Assembly (NCBI GenBank): GCA_932294295.1
Contig: OW028584.1
Location: 30,675,231-30,739,230, forward strand
Source: Alitta virens
Taxonomy: Eukaryota > Annelida > Polychaeta > Phyllodocida > Nereididae
Direction: 5' to 3'
Length of the DNA: 64,000 nucleotides
Shown here one piece after another: positions 34,553-44,895 of the stretch; positions within the stretch are counted from its first letter, which is position 1, and each line of letters starts with the position of its first letter. Both the position numbers and the translations under genes were made by a program. The notes beneath the pieces are model-generated. The model worked only from the letters and a program-made list of their open reading frames with translations. It was not told the DNA's origin and ran no database searches.

Positions 34553-34984
34553 GAAAATGTTATTACTGCTGTTAAATGATATAATACTTTTAATTTTAAG
34601 CTCTTTTTTTCTTTCTCTTTCTTTCTTTCTTTATTTTTCCTTTCTGTGTGATCCAAATAACGATTACAACAACTTTATTGTCTTCAATATATGCAGACTT
34701 CACATTGCTCTACATGTACAACATTATATGGCATTTGAAAACAAAGTACAAATTGTATGGTCACTAGAATAATGCCAGTTGCAAAATTCTGCAAAAACCG
34801 GGGGCAGATGGACAGGGATCAAGGCTTTATTTTCCCTGGGGATCACCCCCTTTAAGGGGTGTTTACTCTGTAAACAGGTGCACATTTTGCCCCCATGTTC
34901 ACTGGATACTTTGGGGTGGTCTGCATGTGAATTTCTGAGGGTAGTTATTCCCCCTAAGACCGGGGCACCTGACCACTTTTTAGA

Positions 34985-35110
34985 TTATTTCATTATCTGG
35001 TTTGTGGCCATCTTGGAATTAGAGGCCGTATTGGACGCCATATTGGGAGCCATCTTCTTCCTGTGAGGTTTGTTAACCTTAACAACGGTTGCTAAGTGTG
35101 CGTCATCAAG
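34985..35110 (-). promoter_or_regulatory. YY1-site island with a 22-codon ORF
   Basis: On the plus strand four GCCAT(C/A)TT-like words occur in about 60 bp (GGCCATCTTGG, CGCCATATTGG, AGCCATCTTCT and a variant GCCGTATTGG), followed by AACAACGGTTGCTAA (35081-35095) and GCGTCATC. On the minus strand the YY1 words supply ATGs, and a short frame beginning MAPNMASNTASNSKM ends at 34985. Clustered YY1 words immediately after a start site are seen at TATA-less promoters; here it is only a candidate. Confidence 0.35.
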
Positions 35111-35400
35111 GCTGTGGTACATGGAACATTCGTGGAATAAATGACATATTAATAATTTGATAACTTTGAAGGAGTACTATACAACACAAAAACTCCATTG
35201 CTTTATTCGAATATATTCTTATTAATACAGCGTCAGCTCATTATAAACACAAGCCTCTCAGTCAATACCAAATTATTGCTTCATAAGGACTTGATGAAAT
35301 AATTTGTTTACCTAATAGTGATAATCACAAAATCACTACTAACCCAATGTATCATTCCATTGAATCTTTAGATGCGTTCCATTGTGACTCACTCCTTATG

Positions 35401-35460
35401 TGACGTCACTAGCAATGTACCATGACGTCACAATCGATACAACGAATGACGTTATCATTT
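35401..35460. promoter_or_regulatory. Paired CREs
   Basis: TGACGTCA at 35401 and 35423 (22 bp apart), followed by AATCGAT and ATGACGTTAT. No ORF or ATG with a good context follows. Confidence 0.35.
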
Positions 35461-36143
35461 ACCAATGCTAACTTGCACACAAAGGACAATTACTGACACC
35501 AAAACGAGACTAAACAAGAGCTGACATTGCCTGGACTTTCTGGGTCTGCCTGATTGTCTCATAAGTGGTTGACTAACAGTTTTCCTATAAACTCGAGCAC
35601 TGATCTAATTTGGGAAGATCGGACAGCACTGACCAGTTGTGACAGTGACCAGTGACTAGCCGGTCCTCCCAAGCACTTGAGGTCCACCGTGACCATGCAA
35701 CTGTCCAATCAACTAAGTCTGCCACTGACCACTGTCCGGTTGTCCAATAAGTGTGGCATGGACGTTGCATAGCAGATGTTTGTTTCAGTTTAGGCAAGTT
35801 TTTCTTCATACTAACAAAAAGACAAAACAGAGAATTATATTTGTTCTTCTGCTAGTCAAGAATGTTCAGAACTGGAAAAATGTAACAAAATCGCAAATAT
35901 TCTGGTTTACCATCTCGTTAGTACATCTGCCAGCTGACATGCTGACTATTGGGGGTCTTTTGAGTAAGGTTTAAAAAAAACTCATTTCTTGCTTTCGTAA
36001 ATCTTTCTACCTTGTTACAATGTATTCCATCATCTCAAAATCGTTCTGTTTACTTTCAGGTAGATGTAATAATGAAATGACAAGACTGCAATTTTCTACC
36101 CAGGTTTCAATGTTACATTGACCTTTTAATTTTTCATTTTCAG

Positions 36144-36213
36144 AATGACAGAAGAACCTTTTGAAGAAACATCTCCGAAAACCTTCAAAATCCTTCAAAA
36201 ATCATACATTTGA
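36144..36213 (+). CDS. Candidate terminal exon, plus strand
   Basis: A strong acceptor (TTTTAATTTTTCATTTTCAG) is followed by a frame reading MTEEPFEETSPKTFKILQKS before a TGA at 36211-36213. The splice acceptor is among the best in the window. No upstream donor/exon partner and no AATAAA close downstream were seen, so this stays tentative. Confidence 0.2.
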
Positions 36214-36359
36214 CCTTTAACACCAATTCTCTGACCCCTAACCCCTAGAGTTTTGGTCCTAAGCAGAGGCAGGTGGCCGGGATCACCCTAATTCTGGTAA
36301 CTTTCAATACCAATCCCCTGGTCAAGCATGTCTTACGCAACATGTATGATCTCCATAGA

Positions 36360-36760
36360 TACCAGATGAGAGGGATGAGTAGATGACGTCACAATACATA
36401 ACAACACATCATCATGGTTACATATTACGTAACATTAGTCACGTGATCCACTGGCTTGACTCGGAAATGCTAATACCAGAAGAGCAGCTAATATAAACCA
36501 ATAGAATTAAGACTATCCCACCAGGAACTGGGCCACAATTCCGGCCCATTGTTCAGAATGACGCTGTGTGTGTTACGTCACAAACAATTAGGTCACTGAC
36601 CGGAACAATGGGTATACAATTTAACAATAGGCACGTGGGGTATGTGTTTTACCCATGCAATCGCAGGGGGCATTGTTAAATTGTTTGTCAATTACTTACA
36701 TCACTTTCAGGTATACAATTGGCTAGCAGGTAATTGTGATATCAAACAATTACAATGGAG
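36360..36760. promoter_or_regulatory. Candidate enhancer dense in bZIP, E-box and Sox words
   Basis: In 400 bp: TGACGTCA (36384), ATTACGTAAC, TCACGTGA (36439), CCCATTGTTC, TTACGTCAC, GGAACAATGGG, AACAATAG, CACGTGG, GCATTGTTAA and ACAATTGG. Repeats are absent and complexity is high. The words match ATF/CREB, PAR-bZIP, USF-type bHLH and Sox factors. Function is inferred from density only. Confidence 0.35.
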
Positions 36761-37438
36761 TCAGTTTGATTGTTATAATGGTATTCTTTATATTTTATTC
36801 TGTTTTGTGTTCTTTTCTATTATGATATTATGGAAGTTTTCGAGACAAAGCATATTGGCTTAAAACAATATGAACAGTCCACTATAATATTTATTAAATG
36901 CACATATAAAAAGTTACATGCATTCGGTCATACAAACTAAATTTACATCCAACCGTTCATATAAACAATAATACACATCACACCACACAAGAGCAGACCA
37001 CTCTAGGCTCCATGATGCAACCAACAGGACCCATTTCTGGTCAAGCCTCAGGAGAAATGACCACTTTCCCTTGACCATTCACAGACCACTCGTGGTCAGA
37101 TGTCTCAATAGCCAGCACAAATGGACTGGCTTTCAGGCTGGCATTACGTAACAGGGAGTAACACTCTTTACAATGTAATTAGGTCATTGTTATGGCGACG
37201 CGTGCCACCCCCAAAGCTGTGAGGTTGACACTTCTGTCGATCTCTTTCTGATAAATTCTGATCTCTTTCTGATAACACCTTGATCTCTTTCTAATGAGCT
37301 TGTTATCCATATTATGTAAGATGTCTTTAAATAGTGTTTAAAATGCCTTTTACTTTGTCACCATAGTATGCTAATTGATTTTACAACACAGTATGACAGT
37401 TTACAAACTTGTTCACTATCTACAATATAACTTTCTGT

Positions 37439-37494
37439 ACAATCAATCAATCAATCAACCAATCATTCTATCCATCTATCTATCTATCTATCTA
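37439..37494. repeat. ATCA then TCTA microsatellite
   Basis: Two adjacent tetranucleotide arrays, followed at once by a SINE family 2 fragment. Confidence 0.9.
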
Positions 37495-38869
37495 CAGCTT
37501 GTAATGACCATCTGACGTAATGATGAGATGGCTTGGAGTCCATCCGATCCATTCATTCACACCAGATAGACCCAAAGAAAAATCCCTATTATAGATGGTG
37601 CCACGCTGGCAGTTCTGCTGATATTTTAAGTAAATAGGCTTCTGTCCCTTTAAGTATCAAATTTCTCGGCCTATTACCTTTGAAGAACAAAGCACATAGT
37701 ACTTAGAATGTTTCAAGGTGACAGACGGCAGGGTAACTGTAGAAGATGAGGCCATTGTCATGGTAATAAGCACGCAGGACAGTCCCGCAGCACCAGCACT
37801 AATAATAACAGCAGGACCGCAGCGAAGACACTGGATCCAATCTGCATAATGATTATGTTGATGACAATACCTGATTAACAGTTTTAGAGGTTGGTGGTAA
37901 TAGGTATAATTGGATTGAATACTGATAAAAAGGAAGTGTGAGATGGTAATGTTATAAAGAGATTATGATGACTGTAATAGGAAGGATGGGACTGTGTCAT
38001 TGTCAATTATAAGCTGAAAGTTAAGTTATATAACTGAATAATATATACTTGAGTACATATTACTACAAAAAGTAATTTGATCCGATTGTGAATGGAATTC
38101 CTATAAAACCTATTGAAGACGTAAATTTCCTATTAATATTCCAATGAATTGGCAAAGTATTTCAATTCAGAAGAATGCCTTAAATATTAGTGTATTAAGT
38201 CAGTTTGTATATTGTTCATGTATTCATACTATGCTTCCTTATATGTTACTTGCCTTATAGAGAGAAAAACCAAACAGTGAACTATCTGAGCAGGACAAAT
38301 TCTATCTTGTGTTTCGTTCACAATGCAACAAGCCAGGCTTGGTAATCACCATGGAAACAGTATTTTCTCAGCAATCAAAGCAGCATTGTGTACGGAGCAG
38401 AACCTTATCTAATTCAAAACAGACATTCTCATTTTCTGGAAAACCCTCTTTGATTGTCATATCAGTTTTTGTAAGCCCTCCCTAAATGACATGTTTAATT
38501 TCCTTCAAGTTCTGATGAAAAATCTGAATGATTTCTTTTTGTCCTTATATTTGCTTTGGAAAAACCACAAAGGTACCAAAAAAGGAACTCAGAGCAAAAT
38601 ACAATATTATGTGATTTCACGAAATGAATATTTACGTAGAAAACTAAATAGCATCCACGAGTATATACAGTTCTTCGTACTTGTAAATGAAAAAATCCAC
38701 CATCTTCGTAACTTTTACCAGAGATTTGTATTTACAACGAAAACATTGCTCTGCAGTGTATAATTAGATTATGACATATACTTTCCTCACACTGATTTCA
38801 TAAAAATTCACCTACATTTCAGATCACCATATTTCATTAAATTATGCAGGTTAGGGCAGATTTTAGAGA

Positions 38870-39400
38870 CATGTGGCGCGTGCAGTCACATAACATCCCA
38901 TAATAGTCAGTTACGCGCGGAGTCATAACAAGGGACGGGTCACGTGACCAGCATTGACCAAATGTCGTCTGCTGAGCTAGAGTTCCTTCTTAATAATCAA
39001 ATAATTCGAAATAATTCGAAATAATTTGATTAAAACTCACTTAACATAATGCCTAGTACCTTTCCCCGCCACGGACAGGTGGCGCATTGGTGGTCATTTG
39101 TTTCTAACAATTCAATCAAGGCTCCTTTATGGGCGCCATTTTGAGGCATAAATTCTTCTAATCAGGCCCCCACTTTTACGAACAGACATTTGGTCGACGA
39201 ATTTTTCCCAGATTTATTGAATCACACTGGAGGCCATGTGGCATAGCCGCGCCCATTAATTCCACTTAATTCAAGCTTTATTCTCAAGGTGGGCGAATGG
39301 CACATGGGCCGAATCGACCATTTGTTGGATAACTAGGCCACGCAAAGCCTAATCTGTCTGCTTTTCTACCTATTCGACCTGTCCGTCTGCTTCTCTAGAA
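38870..39400. promoter_or_regulatory. Candidate enhancer with GTCACGTGAC palindrome and AT-rich homeodomain-like core
   Basis: Locally CpG-richer, repeat-free. It contains GTCACGTGAC (38939-38948), GGGCGCCATTTTG, and an imperfect AT-rich palindrome 38994-39032 (TAATCAAATAATTCG... to ...AATTTGATTA) with a tandem ATTCGAAATA. It also holds several TTAATT(C/A) words. No ORF of note. Confidence 0.35.
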
Positions 39401-39730
39401 AAAAAAATTCTATAAAAGCCACAAATTGTTCTTCTTTTATTTCTATCTATCTTAGGTGGTTTTCTAAATAATTATAGTTAAGGCCTCTCGTGAAAACACA
39501 GCCCTGATATCAGTATCAAGCCCCTCAAATGTGACTAGGTTATTTACAACCGCTGCATAAAGATCTAACCGCACATAGGTTCAACTATGTTCCGATAGGT
39601 GGGGCTTCATTTTATATACGCCACTCGCAAATATTACAATCTTTGTGTTTCATTTCACCTCACTATTAAGACCACCCCACTACACACTAAGGCACTATTT
39701 GTAAAAGTTATATATCTCAAGTAGAAGGGT

Positions 39731-39891
39731 GTTAACTAACATTTTTGTTGGTTATATTCCTAAATAACTAATACTCCATAAAAATATATACTTATTTGTT
39801 TGATTTTTGATTTGTTTAACTACTTTTATTAAGCAATCAAAGTACAGTTCGCACTCAGGAGGGAGTTAACTAACATTTTCGTTGGTTATAT
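39731..39891. repeat. Pair of 27-bp direct repeats 134 bp apart
   Basis: GTTAACTAACATTTT(T/C)GTTGG followed by TTATAT at 39731-39757 and 39865-39891, with one mismatch. Each unit has a small internal inverted repeat (AACTAAC/GTTGGTT). Confidence 0.85.
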
Positions 39892-39899
39892 CTCTCTCA

Positions 39900-41440
39900 G
39901 AGCAATAGGAAAAATATCTGGGTGGAGTTTAACTGTTATAATTTCATTATTCATGATCATTTTTACCAAGAGTCAGTGGTTTAATTCTGTACTGGTCCCA
40001 GCTGAAACACTATTAACCCAGAGTTGCACACTCACACACATGTAAGAGCTTAAATCCGTGATTTTAATGCAATCCTTTAGCCCAACAAACTCAGCTGATC
40101 TGGTGTGTTTTAAGCATTTGAGTATTCTGCGGAGATCACATTTTAATCCAAGCTGTCTGTTGCATATTAAAATGTGTGAACAACTGCCTTAAAGCAAGAG
40201 ATGGCAGACTGTATGGATTTGAGGACACTACAGTGAATTTCATGAGTGAAATATATAGTGAAGTCATGCCTACAATTCTTTCAGAGATTATTTCAGAGAT
40301 TAATATGGGTTCTAATATTACATACCCTCGATGTTATATATGTATCTCACCTTCTTGAATGTGTGCTTAATATATAGTATCAGACCGCTCTATTAGTAAA
40401 ATATTTCATAGCTAATTCTAGTAATGGACATTACGAGACACAATTCAAGATTTTTTCACTGGTAAAGTTAGAAGAATACATCAAAAGTACTCAATAACGG
40501 CCACAAATTTATATGACAACTATAATTTCTCCCCTCTATAAAAATCAGAGAATAAATCTGGAAATTCAATCCCACCAAAATATTTCCATGTAATATTATC
40601 AGGACCACCACCTGGTTAGGTTGAAATATCATAACCAAAGATCAAGGTTACAAACCACAGATTCCAGTCACAGATCACACAGAGATAATCCACAGTTAAA
40701 GGGGATTAAATCATCAGTTGAGAAGTCAAAAGGATTAACAGTTCATTAGTAATCAATTCATAAATATGACCTCTTTGAATTTATGCATTAATATTCAAAA
40801 CACCACAGCTCAATGTTTTGAGCACAGATTATACCATTGCATAAAACTGCCACTGTTTACACAACATGCCTATGAATGGGGTAAGGACACAGTGCGCATG
40901 CGTGGAGGATGGGGGTTGAAATAAGAGCAGAAAAAAGCCACTCAAAATGCAATTTTCAGTCTATCAAATGAACAGCCTAAAATCTAAAACATTTACAAAA
41001 CCAATAATTCAGTTTTTGTGAATGATAAGATTCTTAAATCACAACATGAGAAGCATGAATAGAAAATTGAAAGCAAAATTGAAAGCATAGGTTTAAGTTC
41101 TTCTCAAATCTTCGAACTGCATCAACTGCTATCTCGTCATGATTCATCCAACTGGTTAATCCATATAATGTACTGTACGGGCCCCAGAATCAGTAGTAAG
41201 TATTTCAACTAATTTGATCAACAGGCGTTATACTTCTGTTGCGCAGATAATTCTAAGTAGAACCCAACCTATACAACTAGTCTCAACGCCTTACAAGACT
41301 GACATATCAGTCGAACATCCTGACCCTTAACAACCCTGACCTAAATTAATGATTACTTCACTAATTTCAAGTTTCCCACATGAGCTGCAGAGTTTATCTG
41401 CCTGATATGTTGACCTGACCTAAATAAAGATGACCTTTGA
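39900..41440. other. No gene seen; should contain or precede the next exon of the acidic gene
   Basis: AT-rich. I looked for a phase-1 minus-strand exon and found none that was convincing. The 60-codon plus ORF at 40176 has no support. Confidence 0.4.
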
Positions 41441-41443
41441 CCT
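41431..41443. promoter_or_regulatory. Perfect DR1 element beside an exon donor
   Basis: TGACCTTTGACCT; it overlaps the first bases of the intron after exon 41446-41637. Preceded at 41411 by TGACCTGACC. Confidence 0.4.
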
Positions 41444-41445
41444 AC

Positions 41446-41637
41446 CATTGTTGTTGTTGTTGTTGTTGTTGTTCAAGATGATCTTGTATGGCAGATGAAG
41501 ATGGTTTTCAACATCCGTCTGATCCTCTGCGGCTTCCGGAAAAATTACGGCAGTATCCCCACGACGCAAAAGTTCCCTTATTTTCAACTCCTCACTCAGC
41601 TCATTCTCGTAGTTCTCATGGTAACCAATCATGGAAT
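41446..41637 (-). CDS. Internal coding exon following the acidic exon, with polyAsn
   Basis: Minus-strand exon of 192 bp, phase 1 to phase 1, 63 complete codons. The acceptor is TTTGCATATAG with possible branch points (GCTAAT) upstream; the donor is G|GTAGGT. The peptide begins SMIGYHENYENELSEELKIR, continues LLRRGDTAVIFPEAAEDQTD, and ends in nine asparagines encoded by an (AAC/AAT) run. Composition is charged and helical at first, then mixed, unlike random translation. The codon split across the junction with 42067-42348 gives Asp. The polyAsn tract is a trinucleotide repeat inside the reading frame and may vary in length between individuals. I do not recognise the family. Further exons must lie to the left, because the exon ends at a donor mid-codon; I could not identify the next one. 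Confidence 0.7.
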
Positions 41638-42066
41638 CTATATGCAAATTAGCTCATTAGCATATATGTAAATTTTCTTGTTTGCATAAAAACTCTGTAC
41701 CATAGATTTTAAGTATACCCATAAATGCTTTCCCAGATAGAATACCTATCTCTCTTTTGGAATCGTCTACCCTATCTTTTCTATCTTTTGAGCTTTGTTG
41801 CGCTATTCTCTGAATCTATAATTGCGGTTACCATAGCAGCGTTTGTGTTAAAACAAAGAGCAAACAATATAGCAAAAACGCTACAGCAACAAAATGTGAA
41901 CGGATAAAAAAGGTGTTACATTTAGAGTACAACAGACTTCACAGCACTTTTGCTAATACACATTAGTACGCGAACATGAAACGACTATTTTACAGAACAG
42001 GAATTCGAACAATCAACAATAAAAAGGAGGTACAGAGGGATTAGGACAAATGGAACAATTACTCAC
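41638..42066 (-). other. Intron between the two acidic-gene exons
   Basis: 429-bp intron with GT at the right end (42066-42065) and AG at the left end (41639-41638), read on the minus strand. It is AT-rich with no repeat family that I recognise. Near its 3' end the plus strand reads ATGCAAAT-like and TTAGCAT words, which resemble POU/homeodomain sites but may be incidental to the branch-point region. Confidence 0.6.
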
Positions 42067-42348
42067 CTACAGATTCAGCCTCGTTCTCAGTACAATTGCC
42101 ATTTGTTTCAGGAGTTTCATTAGAAGATTCGTCTATTTTCATTTTGGCTTCTTTTGTTTTCACTTTTTCAGCACTGTCTTCTTGACTTTCTTTGTCACTG
42201 TCTGTCTGAGCGTCTGTCTCGTCTGTCTGTGCGTCTGTACCATTGTCTAATTGTTCCTCTGACCCATTTTTCTCCGTTTCTGAGGTATCCAATTGTTCTA
42301 CTCCGTTTTCTGTTTTGTTTGTGTTCTCTTCACCACCTTCTTCGTCAA
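42067..42348 (-). CDS. Internal coding exon of an unidentified acidic protein
   Basis: Minus-strand exon of 282 bp. The acceptor is a strong pyrimidine tract ending TTTATTTTCAG. The donor is the textbook G|GTGAGT. The exon starts after the first base of a codon and ends after the first base of a codon (phase 1 to phase 1), with 93 complete codons between. The product is very rich in Glu, Asp, Thr, Asn and Ser, with few hydrophobic residues, so probably disordered. It has a small internal repeat (TDAQTDETDAQTD) and one basic patch (KVKTKEAKMK). It joins in frame to the exon at 41446-41637 through a G|AT aspartate codon. Such stretches are common in chromatin, cytoskeletal and signalling proteins, so composition alone does not identify the family. 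The exon call is firm; the function is unknown. Confidence 0.75.
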
Positions 42349-43984
42349 CTGAAAATAAACAAAACGAAATTACATTATTTTCAAATAAATACATGTAATC
42401 AGTTCATTATATGCATGTACTAAGAGAGGAACAGTAGTTTTAAGGACATGTCACTCATGTGATAAATGCTCAATAAACTCAATCATGTTTAACCAGTTGG
42501 AAGTTTTGGTATCAGAAATTTCAGATCTTTAGAAGCGTTCTTCTGCAATAAATACAGCAAGCATCAAAAAGTGAGTAGTCAGTACACCCCTGAATGGGGT
42601 ATTTGGGGATATCTAGCTCAAACTCCTAATCAGTATCACTAAAATGTTTAGAACAGAAATCATGTCATTAGCCAGTTTCTTCTATAGTTTTGCTTTGACT
42701 GGCCATTTTTAGCTGGCCACAAACAGTAATTTTACAGCAGAACAGGAATATACCCTCTTTTGTTGGCTGTTGTTTACCAAGAGCAACATGAGTCCAGTTT
42801 TTAGGGGGAATCAACCACTATTGATCAACCAACTGAATCACTGGAATTTTTGGACATAAAACTACTTCAGCCCTGCCCCAATCAAAGTTAAGTGCACTGA
42901 TGTCGTACAGCCTGCATGGAATCATGGACCATGGATGGACCATGGAAGGCCCCAGCATCCAACCCACCAATATATCAACCGGACTGAAGCAAAAGTAATG
43001 ATGGCATGGTACCCATGTATGGCAAGTCTTTCGACTGTCTGAACACTGCACTACCAGTTTAGTCTATAGCTTTGTTGGCTAAGCAGAATTGCTGTCTGAG
43101 GCAGGCAGTGGGGTCTTTCACTTGCCTCAGTGGTGACCACAACTAAGAGGTACTGCAACAGTGTGCAGCAAGTGAATGTCATCTAGATGTGATTTAGCTT
43201 ATAAAAAGCTGAATTTGATGCTATCACAAATAAATAACTGTAAAATGTATTCACCATTTGGCCACTACGATCGTTGATCAAACTTTGATCTGCCAAAGGA
43301 GTTGAACCACAGGTGATAAAGAACCAACGCCATGTGCAGTGTGTAATATTATTCATTGGTTACCCAACCACCAAAAGAAAGTCTAATGTGCGAAACCAAA
43401 TATACAGAGGCACTCTTCTCTTATTTACCCCTTTGAGCTTTCAGAAGACGAGGGTAAAAGTAGGCAAGGCATGAAATGACTGTTGGGAGCGAATAAAGGG
43501 GGAATCCCCAACGGGGTGATCCTCAAACGTCATTTCTGGGAGGCAGCAAATCTATCATGTTCATTCTAGCCTTTACCCTAAAGAGGGTAACTCCCTTAAG
43601 TCTTCGGTGCTTACAACCCTTCAGAGGCCCCTGCTGTATTTCCCAAATTGCCTAAACTGATTAGGCCTAGCGCCTACGAGTGTCACTAAATCCAGGCCTA
43701 ATTAAATGCAAGAGGTTCCAGTGAGGGATGGTGGGGTTTTTGGGGGGAGGGGATCCTGCCACAGCTGAGCTGCACCAAGAAACAGTCCTGCATAACTAAC
43801 AAATCCCTTCAGAACCCCTGGGAAACACTCTGCGAACACAACGTCATTGAGTGACCTAATTATTTTGAGGTCACACATTTAAATGATTTGACTTCGCACT
43901 GGAATTAGCATTGAGCCATTTAACTAACAGAACCATGTCAGGTGATATGGACACTTGTCTGTGCACACGTCATCACTATTACCC

Positions 43985-44115
43985 AGGCTGCCAACCACTG
44001 GGTCCTGGGTTTGAATCAAGCCCATGTTGGAAGGTTGCTTCATCATTCGCCTCATTGCCTTGGCACCTGCCTGATCAAAAAATATTGGATATAAAGCCTG
44101 TCACACCTACTCACC
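43985..44115 (+). mobile_element. SINE family 1, degraded copy
   Basis: Shares CCAACCACTGGGTCC(T/C)GGGTT, the CTCATTGCC...CCTGCCTG body and the ATATAAAGCC tail with the copy at 31932. The A box half is missing and the middle is partly deleted. Confidence 0.65.
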
Positions 44116-44721
44116 CTTACAATATCCCATGATATCATCGACATTTTCGGGTGTGCTTACCAGGTATGAGCCTCTCACATCTTTTTCTTAATGCTAAGAG
44201 TCTACATACATGATGACCATCTTAGAGAGGCAGTGAGTGAACCACTACTTTGTATAATTAGTATATGACTAAATTTAGTCCTTCCAATTGAAATGCAATG
44301 CAATTTTCAGACGATCCGGAGCAGTCTCTGTTTCACACTAATGACGTCATCAAGGAAGGATTCCCCTAGGATTCTCCCAGGATGGTGTAACGCAGGGATG
44401 TCCTGCATAGCTGCAAGATGTCACCGAGATAAGCAAAGATAACCAGATCCCTGTTACTCATATCTTCATGCCAAAGGAATCTGGGACCAAGCCTACAAAT
44501 GTATGATGCTGGCTCAGTAAATGTTCAATGTACTTAGTCATAAAATATCATGTGCGAAGATGCATACATTGCAAAAAATATATATTACATCATCATAGTT
44601 TCTCATGGACATTAATAAGCCTTGTCATATATGTAGACACCTAGCATTAAGAAAACTCGTGGTTACTCTGTAAACATAGATGCCAGAGGAAGATGTCATG
44701 ATGGGCTGATACTGTTTATTA

Positions 44722-44895
44722 CAGTGGCACCCCCGTTAAGATCATCTCACTGCCAAGACCACCCCAGTAATAAGACCACTTTTTAGTCGCAACTGTAACT
44801 GCAGGACAGCTAATTAATTCACCATTAAGAACAACTCAACATTAAGTCTAAATCGTTTGCATTTAGCACCAAAGTTGATCTTAATAGCTAACCCT
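44722..44895. mobile_element. Diverged member of the CAGT...ATTAAGACC repeat family
   Basis: Left end TACAGTGGCACCCCCGTTAAG with repeated AAGACCACC words. The right end is approximate, near GATCTTAATAGCTAACC. Similar remnants without clear boundaries occur near 13272, 25770, 26465, 31810, 51780, 55655, 56234, 56880 and 62050. Confidence 0.45.

Noticed and set aside
42050..42423. Plus-strand ORFs over the acidic exon
   Set aside because: They are antisense shadows of the minus-strand exon 42067-42348.
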